Part shown: piece after piece, positions 1-9,073 of the stretch | Layout: every line of letters begins with the position of its first letter | Position numbering within the stretch: the stretch's first letter is position 1 | NCBI RefSeq assembly: GCF_001936575.1 | Contig: NZ_MSMP01000006.1 | Span: 154,542 to 218,541 of the forward strand | Source of the DNA: Tenacibaculum agarivorans | GTDB lineage: Bacteria; Bacteroidota; Bacteroidia; Flavobacteriales; Flavobacteriaceae | Length of the DNA: 64,000 nucleotides | Direction of reading: 5' to 3' | The notes under the pieces: model-generated | Database searches by the model: none | What the model saw: the letters and a program-made list of their open reading frames with translations, nothing else | Told to the model about the DNA's origin: nothing | Made by a program: the position numbers and the translations under genes

Positions 1-648
1 CTAGAAATCAGTCATGAAGTTGATAAACAAAAATATAGAGATAGTTTACAATTTACTGAAGAGAAAAAACGTTTACAAATAGCACAGCAATTGGTAAATA
101 ACAGAAGAAATTCAGTCATAGGTTTACTAACTGTACTTTTCTTAGCAATTTTTAGTGTTCTTTATCTAAGAAATAAGCAAAAAATAAAAGAGCATGCCTA
201 TCAAAATATTTTGCTTAATAATAAAATAGCCACCAAAACTGAAGAAATTAATGAATTGCTAAGCGAAACTATGCGTCATATAAAATCTAAAGAACGCATA
301 GCAGATAATTTACAGAAGCTATCTAATGAAAAAGAAGGAATAACGCTTAAAAGTATTATCGCAGATTTAAAAGCGAATAAGGCAGATAATGCTAAACTCA
401 TGTTGATTAAGCAAAATATAGAACAGGTAAATTTTGAGTTTATTAAAAAATTAAAAGAGCTACATCCAGATTTGACTAAAACAGATATCGAAATTTGTTC
501 ATTAATTCGAATAGGTTTGAGTAGAAAAGAGGTAGCTAGCATACGAAATACATCATTAGAAGCCGTAAAATCTTCACGTTTTAGATTGAAGAAAAAGCTA
601 AATCTTTCTGTAAATGAAAATTTAGATAGATATGTTGAAGGGTTGTAA
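1..648 (+). CDS. Membrane sensor / LuxR-like HTH regulator, C-terminal part (5' end outside window)
   Basis: The frame is open from the first base, so the gene is truncated by the window edge; a TTG near position 91 is internal. What remains is a lysine/glutamine-rich helix, one membrane segment (NSVIGLLTVLFLAIFSVLYL), a long coiled coil (KIATKTEEINELL...) and a C-terminal LuxR-type helix-turn-helix (LSRKEVASIRNTSLEAVKSS). The coiled coil and HTH are almost identical to those of the next two genes, so this is the first of three tandem paralogues. By analogy with the complete copies, the missing part should be a periplasmic TPR sensor with a signal peptide. The inferred role is a membrane-spanning one-component transcription regulator. 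The ligand or partner is unknown. Confidence 0.85.
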   Translation, partial: LEISHEVDKQKYRDSLQFTEEKKRLQIAQQLVNNRRNSVIGLLTVLFLAIFSVLYLRNKQKIKEHAYQNILLNNKIATKTEEINELLSETMRHIKSKERIADNLQKLSNEKEGITLKSIIADLKANKADNAKLMLIKQNIEQVNFEFIKKLKELHPDLTKTDIEICSLIRIGLSRKEVASIRNTSLEAVKSSRFRLKKKLNLSVNENLDRYVEGL

Positions 649-667
649 ATTAGTTTTTTAACTTGTT

Positions 668-730
668 GCACCCCCTTTGAACCCTTTGTTTTATTTTTTT
701 TTAAAAGGATTTTTTATTCTTTGGTACTCT
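668..730 (+). promoter_or_regulatory. Degenerate box A upstream of the second regulator
   Basis: GCACCCCCT followed 11 bases later by GAACCCT, then a long T tract and a weak -7-like TACTCT. It resembles the three regular box A copies (near 4298, 17001 and 60558), but the distance from half-sites to the -7-like hexamer is 7 bases longer and the -7 match is poor. It lies 31 bases before the ATG of the regulator at 761, which would allow autoregulation or cross-regulation. Confidence 0.4.
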
Positions 731-760
731 ATTTAAGTTTTCACTTTTTAACCCTCACTC

Positions 761-2401
761 ATGAATTCTCGAATTAGATTACTTTTTCGCATTGTGTTTT
801 TTCTGGTAATTACTCAAAAAATAAACGCTCAAAAAAATATTTTTGAAAAAGATAGTACAGAGTTTGAAAAAGAATTTGTAAAGGCTAAACATATTTTTGA
901 AAAGGATTATACTAAAGCAAAAGACTATTTTACTAATGCAATACCAACTTTAGATACACTAATAAAAAAGTATCCAGATAAAATATATTTCAAAAATAGG
1001 AAAGCAGATGTGTTGAACAGACTAAGTATTGCTAGTATTTATGAAGGAGAATTTGATAAGGCATTTAAATTACTATCAAAATCTATAAAATTTAAAAAAG
1101 ACTACGGAGATCCAGACGATAATGCCTATTCTTATTATCTAATGGGTATCATATGGGTTAGGCAAGGCGAGTATGAGAAATCTAAAATATGTTATGACTC
1201 GGCTTATGCAATGACACAGCGTAACATTCTCAAGGGGAAGTCAGTACACTCTTTTAAAGCAACAATATTAAATTTATATGGAAGTCATTATGCAAATATG
1301 GATAGTTTTCCAAAAGCTGAATATTACTTTAAAAAAGCTATTAAGTTTGTTGATTCTTTAGGTGATAAAAATATTGGGGCGATAAATCGTATGCAGTATG
1401 CTGAAGTTTTAAGTGATAACGGAAGGCATAGGGAAGCTTTAAAACTAAGAGAAAAAGCTTATAAGAATTACATACAATTAGGGTTTAAAGCTGCGGAAAT
1501 GAATGCTCTCTCTGAAATAGCAACAAGTTATAGTTTGTTAGGGAACCACAACAAGGCGTATATTTTAAAAAGGCAGTTTATAAATTATCTAAAAAGTACA
1601 GGACAGAAGGATCGTCTAATGCGAGAGTATCCATATTTTTTAGACATTCTAGAAAAAAACAAAAGATTTGAAGAAGGGTTTCGAGTTCATAAGGATCATG
1701 CAATATTGAGAGATTCTCTTCGGAATGCGGAAAAATATAAAGAGCTGGCAGACTTAGATGCTAAACTAAAGTATGAAGTTCAAAAATCCATAGACAGTGT
1801 TACCATAGTTGCTGATAGGATGGTAATAGAAGAGCGTCAGGCGAAGCAGGCTAATACTAAGTTTTGGTCTGTAGTAACGTTATTACTCATTATTTCTGGA
1901 ATCATGATTTTCTTTTACTTCAAAAAGGCAATAAAAGTTAAAGAACATGCCTATCAAAATATCCTGCTTAATAATAAAATAGCCACAAAAACAGAAGAGA
2001 TTAATGAGTTGTTAACAGAAACAATGCAGCACATTAAGTCTAAAGAACGCATAGCAGATAATTTACAAAAGTTATCTAATGAAAAAGAAGGGATAACACT
2101 TAAAAACATTATCGCAGATTTAAAAGCAAATAAAGCAGATAATGCCAAATTGATGCTGATTAAGCAGAATATAGAACAGGCAAATTTTGAGTTTATCAAA
2201 AAAATAAAAAAACTACATCCTGATCTTACGAAAACAGATATAGAAATTTGTTCATTAATTCGAATAGGTTTAAGTAGAAAAGAGGTGGCGAGTATACGAA
2301 ACACTTCATTAGAAGCCGTAAAATCCTCTCGTTTTCGGTTAAAAAGAAAGCTAAACCTGACTTCTAATCAAGATTTAGATCAATATATCAATTCACTCTA
2401 A
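761..2401 (+). CDS. Membrane TPR-like sensor with LuxR-like HTH (paralogue 2)
   Basis: A 546-residue protein with an N-terminal signal peptide (MNSRIRLLFRIVFFLVITQKINA). A helical TPR-like periplasmic region follows (for example the Y..MG..W...GEYEKSKICYDSAYAM pattern). A single membrane helix sits near residues 366-388 (FWSVVTLLLIISGIMIFFYF), then a coiled coil, and a LuxR-type HTH in the last 60 residues (LTKTDIEICSLIRIGLSRKEVASI...). The topology implies a sensor outside the inner membrane and DNA binding inside. The cytoplasmic part is nearly identical to the neighbours, whereas the sensor differs clearly from that of the following gene. Only 11 bases separate it from the next start, so the two are probably cotranscribed. 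Signal and targets are unknown; nearby LRR genes are the obvious candidates. Confidence 0.85.
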   Translation: MNSRIRLLFRIVFFLVITQKINAQKNIFEKDSTEFEKEFVKAKHIFEKDYTKAKDYFTNAIPTLDTLIKKYPDKIYFKNRKADVLNRLSIASIYEGEFDKAFKLLSKSIKFKKDYGDPDDNAYSYYLMGIIWVRQGEYEKSKICYDSAYAMTQRNILKGKSVHSFKATILNLYGSHYANMDSFPKAEYYFKKAIKFVDSLGDKNIGAINRMQYAEVLSDNGRHREALKLREKAYKNYIQLGFKAAEMNALSEIATSYSLLGNHNKAYILKRQFINYLKSTGQKDRLMREYPYFLDILEKNKRFEEGFRVHKDHAILRDSLRNAEKYKELADLDAKLKYEVQKSIDSVTIVADRMVIEERQAKQANTKFWSVVTLLLIISGIMIFFYFKKAIKVKEHAYQNILLNNKIATKTEEINELLTETMQHIKSKERIADNLQKLSNEKEGITLKNIIADLKANKADNAKLMLIKQNIEQANFEFIKKIKKLHPDLTKTDIEICSLIRIGLSRKEVASIRNTSLEAVKSSRFRLKRKLNLTSNQDLDQYINSL

Positions 2402-2412
2402 AAAAGCAACAG

Positions 2413-4278
2413 ATGTTTAAACATATTATACCTTTAGTCGTTTTTGTTTTACTAGGTAATTATAGCGTAGCACAACATAAAATAGATTCTTTACAATCAG
2501 TATTAGAAAAGACTACAAATCAAAAAGCTAGGTTGGATGTACTTGATTATTTAACCAAAGAACTGATTAGAGCGAATAAAAAAGAGCAAGAAAATTACCT
2601 TAAAGAGTATCTAAACTTAGCACAAGTTTCAGAGGAGTATGATTTAATGGCTTCAAAATCTCGTTTTTTAATCCAGTATTATATCAATGTAGGTCAAAAT
2701 GAAAAGGCAGAACAATTATGTGATTCTCTTTTAGGTTTTAAAGAGAAATATACCAAAGAAAGCTCTTTAGGTCATTTACTATTGAAACGCGCAGCTATTA
2801 ACTACAACAAAGAACAACTCGATGCCGCAGCTGAAGATTATGAGAATTCTGCGTCACTATTTTTAAAAAGTGGGGATTCTATTTTTGCTGCAGATGCCTT
2901 ATTTTTTGGTGGACAAGCGCTTACCGATAAAAATGCATTTTTAGAAGCTATACAGAATTTTAAGGAAGCTGAACAATTGTATGAACTGTTAGGAGATAAG
3001 TATTATGCTTTATTGGTAGGTTCAGAATTAACCTCATTATACAGTAATAATGGATTTGTTGCAAAAAGTATACAAGAACGAGAGCGTCTGGTTAAAAAGG
3101 CAAAAAAGAATCGAAACTTTGCTTTGTTAGCACAACTTTTAGGGCAAAATGTAAATGCATATTACAAGTTAGAAGATTTGGATAAGATGCAATTGAATAT
3201 AAAAGAAATGATTTCAGTAAAAGATAGTGTTAGTGATCCTTATTATAAGCCATATCAAGAATTATTTATTTTGAACTATCAATTGTTATTAGCATGTAAA
3301 AAGAAAAATGTTTCTGAAGCAAAAAAATACATGGAGCAACTAAAAGAGCGAACACAAAAAAACGTATCTCAATACTTGAAAACAGATGTTTTAATGGCAA
3401 AAGCCGCTTATTACGAACTCACTGGAAATGATAAAGCTTTACTACCGATATTGGAATCGTTATCTAATATAAAAACTACCAATAGATTAAGTGCACAGAC
3501 CACAGCACGAAAAAAATTGGCAGATATATTAAGCAAAAAAGGTGATTATAAAGAAGTAGCTAAACTTTATGAAATTAATGCTAAGGTTAAAGATTCTATT
3601 TATGAAATACAGAAAAACAACACGTTTTTATATTACCAAGCAGAATTTGAAACCGAAAGACGCTTGAGAGAGATTTCAGAAAAAGAGGCTGAAATTAAAC
3701 AATTAGAAACGGAGAAAAAACTGGCTGCAAATAGAAGGAATGCGATTACAGGAATACTCTTTTTACTTTTCGCAGGAATTAGTCTAATCATTTACATCAA
3801 AAACAAACAAAAGCTAAAAGAGCAAGCCTATCAAAATATATTACTCAATAATAAGATTGCTACAAAAACCGAAGAAATCAATGAGTTGCTAACTGAGACG
3901 ATGCAACATATTAAGTCTAAGGAACGAATTGCTGAAAATTTGCAAAAGCTATCTAATGAAAAAGAAGGGATTACCCTAAAAAGCATCATTGTAGATTTAA
4001 AAGTAAGTAAGGCAGATAATGAGAAGTTAATGTTGATCAAACAAAACATAGAACGAGCAAACTTTGAGTTTATCAAAAAATTAAGAAAGTTACATCCAGA
4101 TTTAACCAAAACAGATATTGAAATTTGTTCATTAATACGAATTGGGTTACGTAGAAAAGAAGTGGCAAGTATACGAAACACTTCATTAGAAGCTGTAAAG
4201 TCCTCTCGTTTTCGTTTAAAAAGAAAGCTAAATTTATCTTCAGAAGAGAATTTAGATGATTACATTATATCTTTGTAA
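2413..4278 (+). CDS. Membrane TPR sensor with LuxR-like HTH (paralogue 3)
   Basis: A 621-residue protein: signal peptide (MFKHIIPLVVFVLLGNYSVAQ), TPR-type helical repeats through about residue 400 (LLKRAAINYNKEQLDAAAEDYE, AIQNFKEAEQLYELLGDKY), a membrane helix near 443-463 (NAITGILFLLFAGISLIIYI), a coiled coil and a C-terminal HTH (LRRKEVASIRNTSLEAVKSS). The sensor half is clearly homologous to that of the regulator at 58126 (shared KSGDSIFAADA, YDLMASKSRFL), while the HTH half matches the two genes upstream. It therefore shares sensor ancestry with one paralogue and DNA-binding specificity with others. Box A and a small-protein gene follow immediately. Start choice: the ATG is followed directly by a good signal peptide. 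Confidence 0.87.
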   Translation: MFKHIIPLVVFVLLGNYSVAQHKIDSLQSVLEKTTNQKARLDVLDYLTKELIRANKKEQENYLKEYLNLAQVSEEYDLMASKSRFLIQYYINVGQNEKAEQLCDSLLGFKEKYTKESSLGHLLLKRAAINYNKEQLDAAAEDYENSASLFLKSGDSIFAADALFFGGQALTDKNAFLEAIQNFKEAEQLYELLGDKYYALLVGSELTSLYSNNGFVAKSIQERERLVKKAKKNRNFALLAQLLGQNVNAYYKLEDLDKMQLNIKEMISVKDSVSDPYYKPYQELFILNYQLLLACKKKNVSEAKKYMEQLKERTQKNVSQYLKTDVLMAKAAYYELTGNDKALLPILESLSNIKTTNRLSAQTTARKKLADILSKKGDYKEVAKLYEINAKVKDSIYEIQKNNTFLYYQAEFETERRLREISEKEAEIKQLETEKKLAANRRNAITGILFLLFAGISLIIYIKNKQKLKEQAYQNILLNNKIATKTEEINELLTETMQHIKSKERIAENLQKLSNEKEGITLKSIIVDLKVSKADNEKLMLIKQNIERANFEFIKKLRKLHPDLTKTDIEICSLIRIGLRRKEVASIRNTSLEAVKSSRFRLKRKLNLSSEENLDDYIISL

Positions 4279-4297
4279 GTCAATGGTTTAAATCTGT

Positions 4298-4356
4298 GCA
4301 CCCTATTTTGCCCCCTGTCTTTTTTTGGATCTGAAACCCCTTCCACTATACTTTAG
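4298..4356 (+). promoter_or_regulatory. Box A promoter (copy 2) for small-protein/LRR operon
   Basis: Two half-sites, GCACCCT (4298) and GCCCCCT (4310), lie 12 bases apart. They are followed by a T tract ending in TTTG (4324-4327), exactly 21 bases, and TACTTTAG (4349-4356). This geometry is identical in the copies at 17001 and 60558. TTTG and TAnnTTTG-like hexamers are the known Bacteroidota -33/-7 elements, so I read this as a promoter with an activator site directly upstream. It would drive the 4385-16932 operon. Confidence 0.65.
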
Positions 4357-4384
4357 CATCGAATTTGAACCCAGAACACTAACG

Positions 4385-4549
4385 ATGTTAAAACAGGAAT
4401 TTTTTAAAAGCATATTCAGAATGAAGAGTACCATTTTACACTTTGTAAAATGGGATTCATCAACGTATATGAAAAATCAAGAAGAATTCTTGAGAAAGCA
4501 TTTGAATGATTTAAAAAATTTGAAGCAGCGACTCAAAGATTTTAAATAG
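4385..4549 (+). CDS. Small basic protein, 54 residues, leader-gene family
   Basis: A 54-residue lysine-rich protein without signal peptide or membrane segment. The ATG here is preferred over an upstream TTG at 4325, which lies inside the promoter between the -33 and -7 elements. The C-terminal half (MKNQEEFLRKHLNDLKNLKQRLKDFK) matches the small protein at 60117 (LKNQNKFLKSHLKKLEIIKFK): K-N-Q-x-x-F-L-x-x-H-L-x-x-L. Both sit between a TPR-HTH regulator gene and an LRR-family gene or remnant, behind a promoter box. The conserved protein pattern at two loci argues that it is translated. Function unknown; a small cytoplasmic helical partner of the regulators is one possibility. Confidence 0.55.
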   Translation: MLKQEFFKSIFRMKSTILHFVKWDSSTYMKNQEEFLRKHLNDLKNLKQRLKDFK

Positions 4550-4603
4550 AAAGCTGTGTAAGCTTTTAACGTAAAGGATATTAAAACTTATTGAATCACC
4601 CTC

Positions 4604-7600
4604 ATGAAAAAATGTTTACTATTCATAGTACTTAATTGTATTGTATTTAGTGCAAGCGCACAATACACTCTAATTCCAGACGCCAATTTTGAAGCCGCAT
4701 TATCTTCTTTAGATAATACACCTGGTGATGGTAAAATACTAACTTCTAGTATTCAGGGTTTAACAACACTGAATGTGGCGAATAAAAATATTAGTAGTTT
4801 GTCAGGTATCGAAGATTTTGTTTCGCTTACCCAATTAACAGCTAATGGAAATTCATTAACAAGTATTGATGTAAGTAATCTTGTCGATTTAGAAGTTCTT
4901 ACACTTTTTGAAAATCAATTAACAGCTATTGATTTAACAGCGAATACTAAATTAACTGAAATAGATTTTTTTGGTAATCAATTATCCAGTATAGATCTTT
5001 CGGAAAACGATGTATTAGAGAATGCTTATTTGGATAGCAATTTACTCACAAGTGTAGATATTTCACTAAATACAGTTTTAGAACGATTAGATGTTAGCAA
5101 TAATGATTTATCGTCGTTAACCATTAAAAACGGAAATAACACAAATTTTAGAGGTTTTAGCGCCACGGGAAATGCGAATTTAACATGTATTATTGTAGAT
5201 GATATTTCTTATGCAGAATCAAACTTCACAAACATTGATAGTGGAGTAAGATTCATAAATACAAGTTGTGATTACATTCCAATTCCAGATGCCAATTTTG
5301 AAGCTGCTTTAAGTGCTTACGACGATGTTGCCTCTGATGGTCAAGTACCTATTGCTGACATTGAAAGCTTATTGACTTTAGATGTTTCTAATAGTAGCAT
5401 CAGTAGTTTATCAGGAATTGAATATTTTACCTCGTTAACGCAATTAATTGCTAATAGTAATTCACTTACAGCAATAGATGTGAGTGCTCTAGTTAATCTA
5501 GAAGAATTGGAGTTAGCTGAAAATCAAATAGACACTATTGATTTATCAAAAAATCCCAAATTAAGAATAATAGATTTTTTTGGTAACTTACTAACAAGTC
5601 TTGATTTATCTCAGAATACACTTTTACGAAGAGTGTTTGTAGATGGAAATGCTATTACTGAAATAGATCTTTCGTTAAGTACAAAATTGGAAAGATTAGA
5701 TGTTAGCAATAATAGCCTAACTTCTTTAAACATTAAAAATGGAAATAATACAAGTATTAGAGATTTTGGTGCCACAGGAAATTCTAGTTTAAGTTGTATA
5801 CTAGTTGATAATGTAGCCTATGCACAAACAAATTTTACCAATATAGATACTGGAGTGGTATTTAATACGGTTAATTGTGATTATACAGCAATACCAGATA
5901 TTAATTTTGAAGCAGCTTTAGAAGCTTTAGGTTACGATGATTTTTCTGGAGATGGGCAAGTACCAAGTTATTTGATTAGTGGAGTTACATCGTTAAGTGT
6001 TTTTAATAATAACATTTCAGATGCAACGGGTATTGAAGCTTTCACTGCTTTAGAAGAATTAAACATTTACAGTAATAGTTTAACCAGTTTAGATGTAAGT
6101 AATAATTCTCAATTAAAACATTTACGTTGTCAAAACAACCAAATAGCTGCGTTAGATGTTAGTTCAAATACCTTACTTGAAACTTTAATATGTGATAACA
6201 ATCCATTTACAAGTTTAGACCTTTCAAAAAATATTTTGTTGAATGATATTAACATATCAAGTACTTTCATACGAACTATTGATGTGTCTAAAAATACGGT
6301 TTTAACTGTGTTAACTGCGGAAAATTTAGGGCTTTTGTCTATAGATTTGGGTAGTAACCCATTATTGGAAGAAGTGTCATTAATAGATGGTGCTTTTGTT
6401 ATTATAAACTTAAAAAGCACAGGAAATACGGCTGTAGTAGATATGGATCTTTCTGGTAATACCAACTTAACTTGTGTTTCTGTAGATGATGCAAGTTATG
6501 CAACTACAAATTGGACAGATATTGATGATGCTAGTGTATATACAACTTCGGCTTGTTCTTTAACTTATACTTCCATTCCAGATACTGCTTTTGAAACACG
6601 ATTATTCGATTTAGGATATGATAATATTAATGGAGATGGTCAAGCTCCTACTGCATTTATTCAATCAGTAACTAATTTAGATTTAAGTGGTTCTACTATA
6701 TCAGATATCACTGGGATTAAAGATTTCACTTCTTTAGAAATTTTGACTGTTTCTTCTAATCAAATTCAGACATTAGATTTAAGTGGAAATACCGTGATTA
6801 AAGAGATTTATGCAGAATCTACAAATATTGAAACCGTAAATGTCAGTAACATGACTGCATTGGAAATCTTACATTGTAATAGTGCAAATGACTTAAGTAC
6901 ATTAACTTTAACAGGAGCTACTAGCTTAAAAGAGCTAAGTATATTTAACATTACAAATCTCACCAGTGTGGATGTAAGTACAAATACAGCTTTAGAAAAA
7001 ATTACAAGTTATGGTAGTTCTTTAGCGAATTTAAATACCACAGGTGCGGTAAGTTTAAAAGAATTACAGTTGTATACATCTAAAATTTCAAGTTTAGATT
7101 TAAGCACAAACACGGCCTTAGAAATTGTAAATGCGAACAGTGCTCCTTTAACTTCTATCAATACAAACGGAGCTACTGCACTTGAAGAATTGTATGTATA
7201 TCAAACGCAAATTACGGCGTTAGATGTTTCTACAAATACAGCATTAACTACGTTACATTGTTACAACGTAGGAGGACTAACCTCTTTAAACGTTTCAGGA
7301 GCTACAGCATTAACCGATTTGCAATGCCAAAATACTGGGATTACAAGTTTAGATGTTTCAACGAATATAAATTTGGAGACATTATATTGTCAAGACAATG
7401 CATTAACGGACCTTAATTTAAGAAATGGGAATAATACCCTACTTACAGACTTTAATCTTACCAATAATTCGGTATCAGTATGTACGTTGGTTGATAATGT
7501 AATTTATGCAAATACCAACTTTACTAATATTGATAGCAATGTCACGTTTACGGTAACAGATTGCGGATATACACAAATACCAGATCCAGCTTTTGAAGCT

Positions 7601-9043
7601 GCATTAGCCTTTATAGATGATATTGCAGAGGATGGACAAGTGCCTTCAGCTCGTGCAAGCGGCTTAACAGGATTAAATTTTAGGAGTAGTGTAATCTCAG
7701 ATTTTACAGGGTTAGAAGATTTCGTAAGCATTACAAGTTTCCGTTACTCAATTGCTAGTAATTTAACGAGTATAGACTTTTCAGGGAACCCTGAGCTTAC
7801 CAGTATAAGCATATCTAATAATAGTAATTTAACAACTGTAAATGTTACCCAAAACCCTTTATTAGAAACTTTAGACCTTTGGAGAAATAACATATCTGAA
7901 ATAGATCTTACTCAAAATCCACTATTACAAGAAATATTTTTAGATGAAAATGGTAATCTATCAACTATTGATCTTTCTCAAAATACTGCTTTAATCAATG
8001 TATTTCTTTCATCTTGTTCTTTAACTGCTATAGATCTTTCAAATAATCATTTATTGGAACAAGTCTACATAGAGGAAAATAATTTAACGAGTATAGATGT
8101 AACCAACAATCCATTATTGAAAGAACTCTATATCTATGATAATCCAATTGAAGGCTATTTAGACTTGAGTAGTAATACTAGTCTAATAGACTTAGGTGCT
8201 TATAATTGTAATTTAACTGCTGTTAATCTTAAAAACGGAAACAATAGTAATTTCACTTACATAGATACCACTGGAAATTCAAACTTAACTTGTGTGCAAG
8301 TAGATGATGCTGTAGATGCAACTTCAAAAATTAATGATGTTTATTACATAGATAATCAAACTTCATTTAATGAAGATTGTGGATATAATTTTGCTGTTGC
8401 TTTAGAAGTTATTTTAGAAGGTGCTTTTGAGTTAGGTGTCAATAATATCATCATGCATGATAATTTACGAGATAATACCACGGTATTAATTCCAACTACT
8501 TCTCCGTATAACTCAAATGAAACTTGTGAAACTACGGTTTTTGATACTACTGGAGAAAATGCAGTAGTAGATTGGGTTGAGGTACAATTAAGGAATGCAA
8601 CTGACATTACAGAAATCGTAGATACAAAATCTGCCTTATTACTGAGAAATGGTACTGTGGTAGATACTGATGGTACTTCCCCCGTACCATTCAGTCAACT
8701 ACAAGGTGATTTTTACGTAGGTATTGCGCATAGAAATCATTTAACCATTGTATCCAATACAATCTATTCCTTCACGAGTACTATTGATACTATAGATTTT
8801 ACAAATGCATCAAATATTTCAGGGGGAACTTCAGCATTAATAGATTTAGGAGATGGTTACAATGGAATACCACTAGGCGATATTGATGAAAATGGTCAAG
8901 TTCAAAATGCAGACATATCAAATACAGTTTTGCAAATTGGGGTTTCGGGGTACAACATTTTTGATGTGGACATGAATGGTCAAGTTCAAAATGCCGATGT
9001 GAATACCATTTTACAAAATATTGGTAAAGGAGAGCAATTTTAA
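4604..9043 (+). CDS. Secreted five-block LRR protein with dockerin-like tail
   Basis: 1479 residues. The signal peptide MKKCLLFIVLNCIVFSASAQ is followed at once by five IPD-FE blocks starting near residues 21, 224, 427, 653 and 989. Each carries about 21-residue LRRs (LxxLDLSxNTxLExLxxxxN) and a two-cysteine cap. The fourth block is long (about 335 residues) and uses a variant repeat (LTGATSLKELxxxxTxI). From about 1258 comes the family C-terminal module (ILEGAFEL, PTTSPY, VDWVEVQLR, HRNHLTI). It ends in two intact dockerin-like calcium loops (DIDENGQVQNAD, DVDMNGQVQNAD) and GKGEQF. No T9SS tail is present. Probably an exported surface or extracellular binding protein; the ligand is unknown. 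First large gene of a three-LRR operon. Confidence 0.88.
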   Translation: MKKCLLFIVLNCIVFSASAQYTLIPDANFEAALSSLDNTPGDGKILTSSIQGLTTLNVANKNISSLSGIEDFVSLTQLTANGNSLTSIDVSNLVDLEVLTLFENQLTAIDLTANTKLTEIDFFGNQLSSIDLSENDVLENAYLDSNLLTSVDISLNTVLERLDVSNNDLSSLTIKNGNNTNFRGFSATGNANLTCIIVDDISYAESNFTNIDSGVRFINTSCDYIPIPDANFEAALSAYDDVASDGQVPIADIESLLTLDVSNSSISSLSGIEYFTSLTQLIANSNSLTAIDVSALVNLEELELAENQIDTIDLSKNPKLRIIDFFGNLLTSLDLSQNTLLRRVFVDGNAITEIDLSLSTKLERLDVSNNSLTSLNIKNGNNTSIRDFGATGNSSLSCILVDNVAYAQTNFTNIDTGVVFNTVNCDYTAIPDINFEAALEALGYDDFSGDGQVPSYLISGVTSLSVFNNNISDATGIEAFTALEELNIYSNSLTSLDVSNNSQLKHLRCQNNQIAALDVSSNTLLETLICDNNPFTSLDLSKNILLNDINISSTFIRTIDVSKNTVLTVLTAENLGLLSIDLGSNPLLEEVSLIDGAFVIINLKSTGNTAVVDMDLSGNTNLTCVSVDDASYATTNWTDIDDASVYTTSACSLTYTSIPDTAFETRLFDLGYDNINGDGQAPTAFIQSVTNLDLSGSTISDITGIKDFTSLEILTVSSNQIQTLDLSGNTVIKEIYAESTNIETVNVSNMTALEILHCNSANDLSTLTLTGATSLKELSIFNITNLTSVDVSTNTALEKITSYGSSLANLNTTGAVSLKELQLYTSKISSLDLSTNTALEIVNANSAPLTSINTNGATALEELYVYQTQITALDVSTNTALTTLHCYNVGGLTSLNVSGATALTDLQCQNTGITSLDVSTNINLETLYCQDNALTDLNLRNGNNTLLTDFNLTNNSVSVCTLVDNVIYANTNFTNIDSNVTFTVTDCGYTQIPDPAFEAALAFIDDIAEDGQVPSARASGLTGLNFRSSVISDFTGLEDFVSITSFRYSIASNLTSIDFSGNPELTSISISNNSNLTTVNVTQNPLLETLDLWRNNISEIDLTQNPLLQEIFLDENGNLSTIDLSQNTALINVFLSSCSLTAIDLSNNHLLEQVYIEENNLTSIDVTNNPLLKELYIYDNPIEGYLDLSSNTSLIDLGAYNCNLTAVNLKNGNNSNFTYIDTTGNSNLTCVQVDDAVDATSKINDVYYIDNQTSFNEDCGYNFAVALEVILEGAFELGVNNIIMHDNLRDNTTVLIPTTSPYNSNETCETTVFDTTGENAVVDWVEVQLRNATDITEIVDTKSALLLRNGTVVDTDGTSPVPFSQLQGDFYVGIAHRNHLTIVSNTIYSFTSTIDTIDFTNASNISGGTSALIDLGDGYNGIPLGDIDENGQVQNADISNTVLQIGVSGYNIFDVDMNGQVQNADVNTILQNIGKGEQF

Positions 9044-9073
9044 GCAATAAGCAGAAACTAAATCACGATCAAA

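Noticed and set aside
4325..4384. TTG start giving a 74-residue version of the small protein
   Set aside because: The TTG lies within the box A promoter between -33 and -7. The ATG at 4385 begins where similarity to the second small protein begins.
9020..9043. GKGEQF tail as a T9SS sorting signal
   Set aside because: It lacks the LYPNP and lysine-rich end of type A tails and the known type B pattern. It is kept only as an open question.
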